Of a DNA stretch of 64,000 bases, positions 51,368-64,000 are shown in pieces; within the stretch, counting starts at the first letter, position 1; each line of letters begins with the position of its first letter. Position numbers and translations under genes: made by a program. Source of the DNA: Phoebastria nigripes (Eukaryota; Chordata; Aves; Procellariiformes; Diomedeidae); contig JAYKAV010003110.1 in assembly GCA_035582835.1 (NCBI GenBank), forward strand, positions 1,755,794 through 1,819,793. The letters are read 5' to 3'. The notes under the pieces are model-generated. The model did no database searches and had not been told where the DNA came from. It was given only the letters and a program-made list of their open reading frames with translations.

Positions 51368-54300
51368 GTAAATAATGTTTCAATAGCAAGCTCCAGTTCA
51401 TGAGGATGGGATTCAGATTATTCCACAGTCTAATAAGATCCCTCAACGTGTCATTTTGGTTGTTGCTTCTCCATGAGAGACACATTGTCGTGAAAAGATA
51501 CATTNTATTTTTGCTCCAAAATTAGTGTAAAAGTGTAAAATTCTTACTGATTTCACCTTTTCTTGAAAGATTTTACCTGTTAAATATTATTCCTTGATAC
51601 AGAAAGTAGGAAATTGTGATGAGTCATGGCTGTCCAAAATACCCGACTTCATTTCTTTCTGGGGTACTGGTACATAAAGAATATTGACAGGTATGAGGGT
51701 TTTTCCTATAATCTGTCAGAGTGTAGAAGTAGTAAGTTATTTGAAAATTAGATAGTTTCTCTCTTCAAAGGAAAGAGGCAGCAAATTTAGCATAGGTTAA
51801 GTGATGATTAAGTGTTAACTTTGTATAGAATAATAGGAGAGGAATAATCTTAATAGGAGGCTCTTTGCTTTAGCACAGTATTTAGCAGGCCACGCAGTTT
51901 GTTTTCATGGGTAGTGATGGTCGGACTCTGCAAATTACAACCAGTTATGCTGTGCATGCACAGTGTAGTTCACCTGAGCCCACTGCGTATTTGTCATGAT
52001 GTTGTATGTGAGCCCATCTATGACTTTTTTTTTAACTGTTGGCTTTGGTTTATGTGAGCTACACAGCCATTTTACAAGTTAGTCTTCCTGGATGGAAAAT
52101 ATGGCTGTGGGAATGCACTACCATTATTAGAACGGTTTATACTGCTGTCCCCTAGCTATTTTCTTTCCTGGGAACAGGTAGGGAGGCAGTAGGCTTCAGT
52201 CAAGATGAACTGGTTTAGTGGGTGAAAATCTGTCGTGGGGTGCTATTTTCCCAGTGAGTAGAGAAGGACTTACCTGTAGATGTGTGCTGCATGTGCAGGA
52301 AACTCAATGTAATAGAAAGTCCTTGGCAAGGAGACTGCAGGGGCAGTGAGTATGTTGAAGAGCTATATATTGCCTGTATATAGTGGCAAACCAGTGCTGC
52401 AAGCTGAAGCTAGACAAGCTCCTGTTTGTATCTTTAATACTGTGACTGTTAGAACAGTTCATGAAAGATTGTGGTAGACTCATGTTTTAAGATCAATGTT
52501 GGGTGTTTCCCTAAAGGAAGTAGTGTTTCAAACATGAAGAAACAAAGTCCATAATAGAGGGATGAAACTAGGTGATCAGTTACCCCATCTGGCTTTTTAT
52601 CTGTGAACCTGTACAAAATGCTCAGTTTTACCTGTCTGTTCCAATTCCTAGTGCTGAACTTGTATATGCTGGTGGTTGAAAATAAATAAGCAGTTTACGT
52701 GGAGTTCCCAAAAAGAAATAGAATCTGTTAACTTCTAGCACTGTTAGTCTTGCAGAAACAATGCGGATTGGGAGGTAACTTTTGCTGGCAAAGGAAACTG
52801 ATGGTACAGTAAGCACAGAAGTGAGCTCTGTGAGTGCAACTGAATAGGTGTTAGTTTTAAAAAATGATTTTTCTGAAGAGCAGATCAGCACTGACTTCTA
52901 GTAGTGAGCAAAGCCAGATCCAATACAGAGATCTGAGTGTGCAACAAAGAATTGCAGTATTTTCTGTTGCCTGTTGTCTTTGTAAGAAAACTAAAGAACC
53001 ACTATGTATCAGCGTGAGAAATGGGAAAGGAGGGCAGAAGCAAGACGGTTATTCCAAAGCCCACGGCATGTGTGATTGTGCAGCCTATGATAATAAACAC
53101 AGCTGCAAAGGGAGAGGTGTCTGCAGTTGCATGTTGGCATGGGTATTCCTATTCTGTAGCCTATTCTGTTTTGGACCTTGTGNGCAAAAAGGAATATTTA
53201 CATTAGCGTGATGGCGGCTGTGGTAGTGGTGGTGATGATGATAATGATGTGGAATCAAAAAGTCTCAATGCAGCATTTTGGTATTAGCATATCTTTCTTA
53301 ATCTCTCAGGATNACATCTGCATAGAAATCTTGATTCCTGCTTTCCCATCTGGTTTCTGAGGTGCTTTATGAACGTGTAGGGCAGCAACTTAAAAATTGT
53401 CAGTGCAGCCTGGTTATTTGTATGGTTCTTAGTATTTAGGGACAACATGAACTGGGGAGGTTGATGGTGGTAGTTCTCTGCGTGTTGTTAAATGCTGATT
53501 CTTTATATAATATTTTCAGATGTTGCTAAATTATATATGAATCTTTGTATGATTTCTTTGCAGGGTAGAAGATTGATTGATCTTTTATTTCTAAATGTTG
53601 CCCAAAATAGAATTATTCTTTATCTGTAATTGAGGTATTGTTAAATAAGAATCTAATGTTTTTATTTATCTTTCCCTCTGTACATATTAGTATACCAGGA
53701 GGGAACTGGAGAGGACACCTGACCAACATTAAAGACAGGTAAATGCAACATTTTATTTAAAAGTGAGGTGTTGTCTTGATTATTCTATTTTGAACTCTTC
53801 TTTCATAAATATAAAAAATAGCTTTCCTTATGTAAGAAAATATTTTAATCCTTGAGACTATGAACCTTTGTTGTGTACATATGATTTCCCAAACTCCAGT
53901 TTCCAACTCATTCTTGTGCATTAAACAAGACCCAACATGCACATTTGGAAAGGAGTTATGCTAAGCAGAGCCAAGACAGAAAAACACAGAGAAAAATAAG
54001 AGCTGCCATTTTACTGGGTGGCTTATTTATTTACTACTTAGGAATTAAAGACTTACTTTTTTGGTTGGCTTTATAATACCATTGTTTAACATGATATTTA
54101 ACAGAACAGCTTTGGTGTGTAAATGAATGTCGTCTTGAAAACTGATACTATTCACACGCTGCAGTTAATTTGTACGGATGGAAGGGTTCTCACTTCCCAC
54201 CTGATTTTCACTGAAGACAAAGTGATTCTTATGTTAGGTTTTCACAGGGATAACTTGGGTATGTGTTTCTATTACAGCGCAGTTTTCTTAATGTCTGTAA

Positions 54301-57300
54301 ATTCCTATTTTAAATGTTATTCTATTTGAAACCTAGTTCTGTGGTTTTGTAGCAATTTGACAACTATAAATGTATTAATTATAAGAATGTCTCCAATGGA
54401 TTATGGGTTTTTTTGGTGGTTTATAAAAATACACTGTGTTGCATACTCTGAAGTAAAAGCACATGTAGAGTCTGCTGCTTTTGAAGCCCATGAAAGAACA
54501 GCATAACTTACTGTCCTAAGGGTAGGGGTTGTTCACTGTAAGATGGATTATTATTGTGTATGAGAGTGTGTGTGTGTTACTACACTGTATTATGATAATT
54601 CACCAAATTCTAGACAACCTTTTTCAGCCTTTAAAGTTTTAAAATTCTTAAGTTGATTGTCTTGGTTAAGAGGTAGCTTGTTATCTTACTGTCTGTAAAC
54701 TCTGTTACAGACTTTGAGAGCTAAAATAACTTAGATCACCTCACATTTTATCATGGATTAAGAATCTGTGAACAAAGTGTTGACAAGGTGCTGTATAGTA
54801 GTTATTTTGTGATAACTGTATGAACACTTTTTATTTTGAAATAAACAAGTTTGAGGTAGCCTACTTGGATAAGTATTTGAATAAAATTAAAATGGTTTCA
54901 AGAAAAGAAAAAGAATGTAAGAGGTTTTTTGTATTTAAACGAAATGACTGCTGACAGAAAAGATCCTTAGNATTTAAGAAAGCAAGAAAAACCCCTTTGT
55001 TTGTTTTGTTGGGGGGGTTTTGTGGGGGTTTTTTTTGGTCCTAATCATAAAGGACAAAGCTCTTAAGGTATCTCTGAAACTTATGTGGTGATTGTTACTA
55101 GACTCATCTCTGCAGTCAGCATAACTGATGTCTTAAAACATGAGTTTTGAGTTAAAAAATCCAGAAGAACTATTTTTTCCTAAACTGAGTTTGACAATTT
55201 AATAGGCTTATTCATAGGTTATTCTGATTTTGTATAAATACTGGCAGTTATAGCTAAGATGCTCATATCCAGGATATTCTCTTCTTCCTCTAGCACTGAG
55301 CTCCTAGTTTCTTTGAACTGTGGTAGTCAGAAGCTTGAACCTCCTGCAAACAAACCTTGAAGTTTGCTGACCATTTTTCTTTGAGAGTTACAAAAGCTTT
55401 GGATTTCCAAGGTCAGCTATAGAAAGCTGCAGCTCAAGTTTTTTGAGCCTGTGTTCATATTGCTGTAGCACGTCTGACTTCATGCTTGATACGTAGTGCC
55501 ATGATACTTCAAATCTATCTCAAAAAAAGTAGTCCCTCAAAAAAGTAGTTAAATGGTCAGTTAGCTGTAAGGACAGCTATATATCCTACAGAGTTGAAAG
55601 CCTTCTGTGTGGGAATTTCTTGGCATGAAATCCTAAAATGATCAATGAGAAGTTACAAAAATTGCAAGGTAATTTTAAAGGTATGGTTGTGAAAAAGCAG
55701 CAGTTAGACTAAGGGTCCAGTCTTGCAAGATGCTGAGTGTTTCTTGTGCCTCTTTTGCCTCTGCTCCCTTTGGGAATCCACATTGAGAATTCACAAGAAG
55801 AAACTGGCTTCAGGAGCTTTGGTTGTTGATAGGTGGTTGGGGTGGGTTGATTTGTTGGGGTATGGGGAGGTTTGTTTTTTTCAAGTGATCTGAAAGTGGT
55901 AGTTGCAGAAGGATCCAAGTTAACTATAGGACAGGTCCTTAAACTTTAGGCTTAATGATTTTGAAATAGTCTCATAACAGTTCGCTAGGCCTTTATTCTC
56001 TGTTGCCAAACTGTGAATTCCTTAATGCAATTAGATGTATTTAGTGGTAACTTCACAGCTATATGAGCAGCCAGTCTCATTGCTTATATTAATATGTAGG
56101 CTAAGCCTGCAGTGGCCACAGTGGGTTCAGCAACTGGAGCGTATTGTTTGTATGCAGCAGTGAATGTCCATTGTTGGGATTCCATGTGTAACTTTTTTTG
56201 ATTCAGTAAATGCACTGTCAGCATTGCAATTAATGCAGTCTTGGCTTATGGTATGTGCATTAATGTATACTAGACATCAGTTGTTGGGAGAATTTAACGT
56301 TTCTGATTGCCATGGTTTTAGAAAATTACAATGACTTAGCTTTGGCATTTCTAGGATATCTCTGTGGAAACAGCCAGGGGAGAATAACTCGTTCCATTTT
56401 AACACTTAAAGCTCAAATCCTACGATTCAGTTCTGAGATTGTGCTTGTGAAAATAAGATATTTGGATGGATTTAGAGAAGAATGGTTATTCTTTCAGTTC
56501 AAACTATGCCCAGCTGGGCAAATATAGGCTTCTGAACAGAGCATGATAGAAAGGAAAAATGTGAAACATCAACAAATAGCCTGCATGTAAGAGAAGCTTA
56601 AGTGGGAGCAAGCGGCAAAAAAGTCATTGTTCATCAGCCAGGAAGAACCAAAGACCCATTCAGACTGAGCGTCATTTTGTTGCCTGTTGGAGAAGCTACT
56701 AGAATCTGCTTATTTTCTTGGTACCGTGGCTGGAGCGTCCAGTCTGGTGATGAAGATGCAAGCTGGATCTCATGCCTAATGTTCTTGGCAGAAGTGCTTG
56801 AGAACAGACATGACTGACTGTGAATTTCCTTAGTGTATGTTAATGTCCTATTTGACTGTTTCTTTTCCCTTTTTCATGTAGTTATTAAAGAGTTAAGCTT
56901 GGAAAAATTTCTAGGTTTAACTCAAAATCAGAGATGCAAGTCAAGAAGTGTACCCATGAAGTCTGTGTATATCTATAGCTCATTGGTTTGCCTTTAAAAA
57001 GTGTATCTGCAAAACTTTCAGATAAGTTTTTTCGGGGAAAAAAAAAAAAGGTTCACAATTCAAGCACAGAGGTGCAGGTTGTTTTGTCTCAGTCCTCTGC
57101 TGTTACCCCACCTTACATGCTGGTTTTGTGGTGGGCCTAGGGGTTCATGGTAGTGTTGCATGACATACGTTTTTGATGTGGGTATGGAGTTGTGCATTGT
57201 GTTGATTATGTGTTTAGTTTATAGGTGCTAACGGGAGAGACAACTACGAAAGAAAAGAATGAACAAATGGGACATGGAAGCGATGACAGTTCTAGTTTTG

Positions 57301-59449
57301 ATTTCCTTCAGACTCTGTGTTAGGGCAGAGGTTGTGGCTGTGGGACATGAAACAACAGAAAAGGCTAGATATTAAAAAAGATGTTTGTTCTTTCTCTCAG
57401 GATATAGTTCTGGGGGATCATACAAAAATCCAGAGGTGGCCATGGAAGTTACGCCTGTCTTGTTTTGCATCTTGGAATTATGTGTGTGCTGTGCTAGCAG
57501 GCTGTAGGAACAAAAACCCAACTCAGCAGTTGACATGGTTCTTGTGGTTGTGGTTTGTTTTGATGGCCTTTCCCAGTGCTGGGGAGTTTTTGCAGCACTA
57601 GGTTGGTTAGACAAAAAGTTGTGCCTCTTGGCTGGCATGGATCTGTGTGTTCTCTGTAGCGTTGCCTCACTCGTGCTGTTCTGGAAAATTTTTCAGGATC
57701 TGCTATGACATGCCAGTACTCTTCTTGAGGAAACTAAAGAGTTTGAGGTCTGTTTTTTCACATCCCCTATTGTTCTATTCTGTAATCTTTTCTTTTATGA
57801 TGGATTTTCAATCTCTTTGGTCTTTTAGTATTAAAAACATGCATGGACAGATCAGTGGAGACTTCTTGTGTGTGTCAGAGACAAAACAACGTATGATTTG
57901 GGATTTGCAGAACCACAATTGTTACCATAGCTGCTGGCCCTGCAACAGGGAGACTGAGAGTACTGAGAAGTGGACAATGTGAATGAGGAAGGAAACTGTC
58001 CCAGTGCTGCACGCAGTCATACAATCACTGACACAGCTGTGCATGATGGAGTGGTGTTTTGGGCTCTGGGAAATGAACGCTAAATGATGGCATTGGTTGA
58101 CTGTAGCTGCAGAGCTTTTTCATCTGCAGCGGTCCGCATTCCTAGATCCATGTGATGATATTTAGCCCGTGCTACAGGGTAGGAACGGAAGTTTCTCAGC
58201 AATAAAGAAACAAGTGGTGGTTAGTCTCCATCCAGGAGATAGCAACGTAAAGCTGCTTTCTGTTTGGGTACAGTCAGCCTGATATTAGAAAATCTCTGGT
58301 GGAATTGGGCATTGTACAGACACGCAGTGCCAGTGTGACTTAGTATTGGTGAGGGCTTTCAAAGCAGACAGTATTTCTGTTTTAGTCACATTCTGCTCTC
58401 AGTCTGTTCACTTTGACCACCTTGGAGAGATCTGAACAGTCAGTTTTAGCCTAGAAATAAGGGGAAGTCTGATAGCAAAAGACAAGTGGCACAAAGAAGG
58501 CAGTCTTGCTCACTATTTGCTTTTCCAACCATACAGCAGATTTATGTTACCTTTTCTTTCTTTCTTTCTTTCTTTCTTTCTTTTTTTTTTTTTTTCCTTC
58601 TTTTGAGTGGGGTTATTCCTACACCTGTGGCAGGTTTGTTTATTCCAAACCTTGATAAACCAGGCACAGATAGCTTAGCTTTTTTGTAGGAGCAGTCAGT
58701 GGCACAATAGTGGAGCATTTCACTGGTGCATTTTCTTGTTGCAACACTTTGGAATGGATTTATAGCTAGACCAAGGCTCTGTGGCCTGCCTGCTAGCTTC
58801 AACTTGCATGCCTACAGCTACTTCATATGTTCTGGCCAGGCCAGTGCAACTGCATCACCTTCCCACATTGAGATCTGGGCTGTATGTATCCATGGTGACT
58901 TTCCTATGTAATAGGGAAACTTCCAAATATTAGAGATGTGGAAATTTGTGGTAATGCTGAGAATTGAGCTCTGATCTCTCAAGGCCTAAATAAATGCTGG
59001 TGAATATTTACTCTTTTTTTTTTTTTCTTTTTCCCNTGCTCTCATGCAGAGTTTCAGTCCTAAATCCTCAAACGTTTCCAGAGTTAAATCTTTGATCCTG
59101 ATCCCACTAAATCACATAAAAATATTTCTATTGACTTTAGTAGGTTTTGGATGCATCCCAGAAAGAGTACAACTAATTTTCTGATGATTGTACTGTGTTG
59201 GAGTTCTTGTAAAGAATTGTGCTCATACACAGACACTCAATAAGTTAGTAAAATTTAAGGTATTTCTTATTTAAAGGCCTTTATCCTTTTATTTTCTTGT
59301 TTCACTATTATTACAGCGGACAGTGCCCAGTTTGCAACCATCAATTGGAGGATAGTGACCTCACCGAAGAGGAGTATAATAATCTCAGAGAAAGAATAAT
59401 AAGGGATGTGATACATGGAACTGACACTTTTAGAAAGACAAGCCCACAG
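50367..59449 (+). CDS. PRORP: PRORP (KIAA0391, MRPP3), mitochondrial RNase P protein subunit, 5' part (3 coding exons)
   Basis: The coding join in the window is 50367-51367, 53691-53738 and 59317-59449: 1182 nt, the first 394 codons, in phase throughout. PRORP is the nuclease of the protein-only mitochondrial RNase P that trims tRNA 5' ends. Visible parts are a basic N-terminal presequence (about 1-50), a variable acidic linker, an alpha-helical PPR region (about 135-330; VAKSLLTHVAKSNGD, AYNLLIRGMSNSDQWRMAL, FELYHEML), and the start of the zinc-binding central domain with CPVC (353-356). The metallonuclease domain is beyond the window. The ATG at 50367 (G at -3 and +4) was chosen over an in-frame ATG at 50286 because it starts a mitochondrial-type presequence. 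The linker is diverged, but the PPR region and the following exons match PRORP well. Confidence 0.93.
51368..53690 (+). other. PRORP: PRORP intron after the PPR exon (2.3 kb)
   Basis: AT-rich intron with single Ns (51505, 53183, 53313) and a short GTGGTGATGATG-like run near 53220. I see no gene or clear transposon. Confidence 0.7.
53691..53738 (+). CDS. PRORP: PRORP 48-nt coding exon
   Basis: Acceptor acatattag, donor gtaaat. It encodes IPGGNWRGHLTNIKD, aligning with the human VPGKQWKGQFT segment that precedes the zinc-binding cysteines. Phase 2 in and phase 2 out, so skipping it would keep the frame. Confidence 0.92.
53739..59316 (+). other. PRORP: PRORP intron (5.6 kb)
   Basis: AT-rich intron. 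Notable content: G/T-rich stretches near 55005-55035, an A-run at 57040, and a CTTT microsatellite with T-run at 58551-58597. No gene, CR1 or LTR was recognised. Confidence 0.7.
58551..58597. repeat. (CTTT)n microsatellite and T-run
   Basis: About seven CTTT units are followed by roughly 16 T, an all-pyrimidine tract. Confidence 0.9.
59317..59449 (+). CDS. PRORP: PRORP coding exon (zinc-binding central domain start)
   Basis: Acceptor attattacag, donor gtaggt. It encodes SGQCPVCNHQLEDSDLTEEE then YNNLRERIIRDVIHGTDTFR and ends KTSPQ, aligning with human CSGCG...EEYECLKGKIMRDVI. CPVC supplies two of the zinc ligands expected in this family. Confidence 0.95.
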
Positions 59450-61659
59450 GTAGGTCTTGCATGCTGTCAGGTTCGTTGGCTAGGAGGGTAAGATACAATT
59501 AATGTTTAGGTACTTTGAAAACACCACAAATCTTTTTTTCTTTGCTTTGAACATTAATAGGCCATTAGATACTGAAGTATCCTATCATACCTATCATCCT
59601 ATCATCAATATAGGTATCTTTTTCAGTTGTGTTTATAAAACGGGTCTAAATCTTGATCTTTTTCATATTGTCTTTGTTCTTATATTTTCAGTCAGCTGTT
59701 AATGGATACTGAAATAATTGAAATGTAATTTTTTTTAATATTAAAAAATCTAAATGGTGTGGAAATCTTTTAATCCTTCAAAAGGTAAATTTTAAATATG
59801 GAATAAAACTCAGTAACTAGAACAAAATAAGACATCTAATATTTTGAGCTTGCAAAAAAGTAGAAGTCCTAGTGTTTCTTAAGTTCAGTATCATACCTGA
59901 AGCTTACACTTATGTGCTGAATATTTGATTTTTTAGTTGGGCAGCTGTTTGCCAGAAGCAATAAAGAACCAATTATCATTTCGTTCAGTCAACTTTCACA
60001 ACCCACCAACCAACCAACTACCCCTCAATTTTAAAGATACACTTTCATATTTATAATTACAGTATACATCAGGAGTATAAAGCTTTTCAAAGGTCATTGT
60101 AAACACATGAGAGGGCCTAATTCCCAGACACTATAATATATAGCAGTTCTATTTCTTACTCATTTTGTGTGGAGATTAGTGGTTTGACAATAGTGATATG
60201 GAACGAAGCTGAGCTCCGCTAGATGGAGCCCACGCCACATCCCAGGGTGGTTTTGCCTTAACCTTTTTAAGTATTGATGCCATTTTGCTGCAGCTGGCAC
60301 CTCAGTTCTGCACCGGTTCTGAAAATACGGAAGAGGACACCGGGTTTAATTCTTCAGGCTTTCTGCAGACGCAGACGTTGCGCATGTGTAACAGTTACAG
60401 AAACTTGAAACAGTTAGTGTTGGGGTGCTTGTAGTACATGCAGCCTATTGTTCAGACATCTAATTTCCACACAGATTTTCTACTCAGTTCAGGACTTTTA
60501 GCTGATCTAGCTGTGAATTGTACAGGGGAGTAAAATTATCCTTAAAAATGTAGCAATAATTTTAAGTATTTAATGGGTACTGGTGTTCTATAATATTATA
60601 AGATAAACAAAAGGATGTGTTTTATTGCACACTGTACAACTAACTCTGTCTGTTCTCTAAAAGCCTTTGTGAAAATTAAGGTTGAGGTTGGTTTATTAAA
60701 GAAAGCAACAACAACAAAACTTCTAATTCCTTAACAAGTTAACTGTCTAGTCCATGAAGTTTAATTTCTGTTCCCTGTGGTGAATGCTGGCTTCAAAATT
60801 TCAAATTTGTCAGGTACACGGGGCTAGATTAGCAGTACCAGTTGAAGGTGAGGAGATTTAGGAAGGGAGTTCTGGGTAACAGGACATTCACGCCCAAGCT
60901 GAGCAGCAGTGGAAATGATGTTCCCCCTGTTTGAGAACCTGATTGATCAAATGAATACAATCTCATGAAACAAAGACTCAGTACGCTATTTTAAGTTTTG
61001 ATGTCAGTCGATTTTGTTAGTCTATGTAATAACTGAAAGTCCATCATTTACCACTCTGGGGCTGCCCCCTTGCTAGTTCCAAGGTGACCTTGTTCCAGTT
61101 CCTTATTGGCAGGCAGTCACCAGGAGGCTGAACGGAGATGAACTCGGTGTGTTTATGGTTGGCTGTACAGCTTAAAGTCTGCTCCCTCAGTGGATTTTGA
61201 GCATGGATGTGGGGGTAGAGACAAAACAGTGTCGTGATGTGTCAGAGGTTTCCAGAAATAAATTTGGGACTTCTTAGTTGCCTTTNTGCTGTGAAAGCTG
61301 ATGTGTGGTGATGAAAATATGCTGCCCATTTTAGGTATGCCAGACTGTGTGACTTCTCCTGCAGCCAGGGTTTTACAGATGGGAAACTAGGTGAAGAGGC
61401 TGAAAATAGGATGTAAGCAAGTATATCTGAGAGGGGGGTTTCCATTTTCCAGTCAGTCACTTTTTTGTAGTAGCCGCAATTCAAATAGAAAACATTTTAT
61501 CTTTCTATTCCTTCTTTTCTCCTAACTAGTTTTCTTTAGTGCATCTGTGTTTCTTTCAATGAAATGATTATTCATGGAAACAGTTTGAGTTGCTCTGAGC
61601 TCTAAACATTTTTTTTCCAGTAATGTTTCAAATTGAATATGTAATGCATTTGGAATCTT

Positions 61660-61689
61660 NNNNNNNNNNNNNNNNNNNNNNNNNNNNNN
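61660..61689. other. Assembly gap
   Basis: Thirty Ns in a PRORP intron. The flanks are unremarkable AT-rich sequence. Confidence 0.97.
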
Positions 61690-63740
61690 CTTTTGCAACA
61701 GCATCATTGCTTTATTTGATTTTATTTCTCTCACTTAAGAATAAATGTGATCAGAGTAGAAAATTAGGAGCAAAGATTTAGTTGTTTGAGGATCCCCCAA
61801 AAGTAGTCTGTTGTGCTGTTATTTAAAAAAAAAAAAATCTTTTTTATAATTAGTTTTAGGAAGGTAAATCAAACAACTTAGGTTTGTACATCAGAACGGT
61901 AGTGAACACTATTTGCAAATATCTTGAAAAGATGACTTACATGAACTATAAAACTGATTATCTGTGATAAGAAAATACCTGTTACACATTAGAAGTAGAC
62001 ATTGATTCAGATCTTTATGCACAACTATTGAAAGGTCTATTAGAATGTCATATGATGATCTAATATAGCAAGCTGCAACCTTGCAGGCTGCTGTAGAAAG
62101 AAAACAATTGTAACAAGACTGTCACCTTTTGTACCGATGTCTATATGATGTTTTCATTTGGATGCCTGTTTACTCTGGCTGCATTTAATTGGGAGCTATG
62201 CCATTGAGCCTGAGATGATATAATTGGTATACTGAGAGGCAGAATCAACTTTTGCTGTGATGACTTCCATGTCGCAGCTGCTCCCAAGTATTTCTCTCAA
62301 ATATGCAAGTGCAGTAATTTCATTTCCTTCATGGCTACTTCATACGGCTGATAAGCCTGAAAGGACTGTTGTGCAGGGGGAAGGAAGCACATGGGAGATG
62401 TGCATGTGCTGTCAAGAAGGCAGGAAGAGATGGGTTTGTGGACATGTAAAGTCCCCACACTAGATCTGGGCTAAGTGTGTAAAGGGGTTTTACATATTCT
62501 TCTAGAATATAAGAGACTGGAGGGAGAAGAGGAAGTGACCCATTCATCTCAGTGTTATTTTTGCAACTGAATGAGGTTGTGCTGTTTCCAAGGAGCTTTG
62601 AAAATAAAGCTCTATCTCTTACTTTTAGATTGATGCCTTTTCTTTTCTATAATGCTCTGGTTCTCCTTCCACATGTGCATGTTTCCCAACTCCATGATTT
62701 GCCCCAAAGCCCTGTGTGGTATATGTCAGTCCTGTTCTGAATGGAGTAGTTTATTACTTCCAAAAACCCTATGTACTCCAAACTCTAAGAAAACTGTGTC
62801 TGACACAGTCTGCCGTAACCCCATCTGGCAGAGGCTTCACTCCCAACTTCCAGTGTGATCTTCTTATTCTTCTACCTGCTTTGTTGACTCTCAACTTGTG
62901 GTCAAAGTCAGCTAAATTGCCTGCACTTGAGCCGTTTCCAAGGTGAGCTACCCTTACCTGCCCTGAGATGCCTGGGTGATTATGGCTGTCCATCTTGCAC
63001 CTGGATGTCATGGCTTCTTTGTCTGAGCTCAGGGAGAAAGGAAGGCTAGTTAATTCAGTGAGGCCTGCTGTGTCTCCTGAGAAGATCAGGGGCTGAAGAG
63101 GAGAAAACCCCTTCCCAGCAAACAGCTAATACTGTGTGCACAGTGTGTGCCACAGCCCAGGCTATGTGTGCCATTTACCTCCTCTGCCTCTACTCCCGTA
63201 TATGTTACCTCCTCCCTGTCACTGCCAGGGAGCAAAGAACTTTCTGAGGGGAGGAAACATGGAAGGAGGGAGAAGGCTGGGTGGAATTTCTCCTGCGGGT
63301 TCGTGTGCCCCCTTCCCTCCCAGATACGTGCCATGTTGCAGCAAAGGGATCAGATTCCCAGTTGTTCATCCTCTACAGTAGGAGTACAAAAATTTGGCAT
63401 GTTGCTGAATGCTGCAAAGCCCCTTCCGCTGGGATGGGGGCTGTTTTAGGCAGGAACAGTTCCTGTGGTTTCTTCTCAGGTGGGAATGACTGAAAGTCCT
63501 CTTGTCAGTTCTATGGCAGGGTGGGTCACTTTGTCTAGGGTTTAGTTTAAAATGACAGCACTTGGATTCAGAGCTAGCTTCTGCAAGAACTGTGCTGGCA
63601 GGATGAAAATCCTGCTGATGCCAGCATGGGTTGAAAGCTTTCTGTTAGTTCTGGAGAGGGATATAGGGGTGGTGAGCTGTAGTTACGGTTAAGATTAGGG
63701 CTAAGCCTAGGCTTCAAGGTGGTAGAGATTTCTGAGCTTG

Positions 63741-63810
63741 CTTTTTTTTTTCTTCTTCTTTTTTCCTTCCCCCCTCCCCCCCCCCCCCCTTTTCTTCCTT
63801 CCTCTCCTTT
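63741..63810. repeat. Long pyrimidine tract with poly(C)
   Basis: About 70 bases almost entirely of C and T, including a run of about 14 C near 63777-63790. Likely difficult to sequence and possibly able to form unusual DNA structure. Confidence 0.85.
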
Positions 63811-64000
63811 AGGACGCCCAAGAGTAGGATGAATGCTGAGATTGGCTTAGATGAGCAAGTTATGACTAATTTTTGGATGGGTATGAGTTACTGACTTGTA
63901 GGTAGGCTGGGGTTTCAGGATGGCAAGGATGGAAGAACCTGTTATTGCTGAATCTAGAAAGTCCTGAAAGTGTGGTGTTTGGGGATTAGTGTTTTGGACA

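Larger units (their letters stand above)
59450..64000 (+). other. PRORP: PRORP intron, to the window end
   Basis: No further PRORP exon (the nuclease domain would begin about ELKRFENF in human) was found. The stretch contains an N gap (61660-61689), an A-run near 61826 and a C/T-rich tract at 63740-63810. No transposon was recognised. Confidence 0.65.

Overview
The window looks like draft-assembly DNA from a bird. It has four multi-exon vertebrate nuclear genes with GT-AG introns, CpG-island promoters, several CR1 LINE retrotransposons carrying the avian-type 3' tail, and two solo LTRs of one endogenous retroviral family. Scattered single Ns and two N gaps (36318-36338 and 61660-61689) mark unfinished sequence. 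The gene order SRP54 - FAM177A1 - PPP2R3C - PRORP matches the conserved block I recall from human 14q13 and its avian counterpart. I recognised all genes by reading exon translations against remembered family sequences; no database search was run.

Layout: (1) 1-5.9 kb, plus strand: the last eight coding exons of SRP54 (residues 213-504), encoding the end of the GTPase domain and the methionine-rich M domain. (2) 5.9-9.9 kb: intergenic, with a possible unassigned spliced unit at 6389-7080. (3) 9.9-25.9 kb, plus strand: complete FAM177A1, with a CpG-island first exon and four further coding exons; two opposed CR1 fragments lie in its large second intron. (4) 25.9-28.6 kb: a short interval between convergent genes, holding one solo LTR. 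(5) 28.6-49.0 kb, minus strand: complete PPP2R3C, 13 coding exons that join without a frame break into a 450-residue protein. Its introns hold a nearly full-length but disabled CR1 (32.0-35.5 kb), two older CR1 fragments and the second solo LTR. (6) 49.0-49.6 kb: a CpG-rich head-to-head promoter with NRF1, ETS, CCAAT, E-box and ZNF143-like motifs, shared by PPP2R3C and PRORP. (7) 49.3 kb to the window end, plus strand: the 5' part of PRORP (mitochondrial RNase P protein subunit), comprising a non-coding first exon, a long exon with the targeting peptide and PPR region, a 48-nt exon, and an exon starting the zinc-binding central domain. The metallonuclease exons lie beyond the window.

The genes serve housekeeping roles: ER targeting of secretory proteins (SRP54), phosphatase regulation (PPP2R3C), mitochondrial tRNA 5' processing (PRORP), and one poorly understood small protein (FAM177A1). 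Apart from the divergent promoter I see no sign that they work as a joint pathway. I found no CRISPR array, operon, rRNA or tRNA, and nothing resembling a wholly new system. The items most worth checking are the unassigned exon-like unit downstream of SRP54, the bidirectional promoter, and the CR1 copy with a long open reverse-transcriptase frame.
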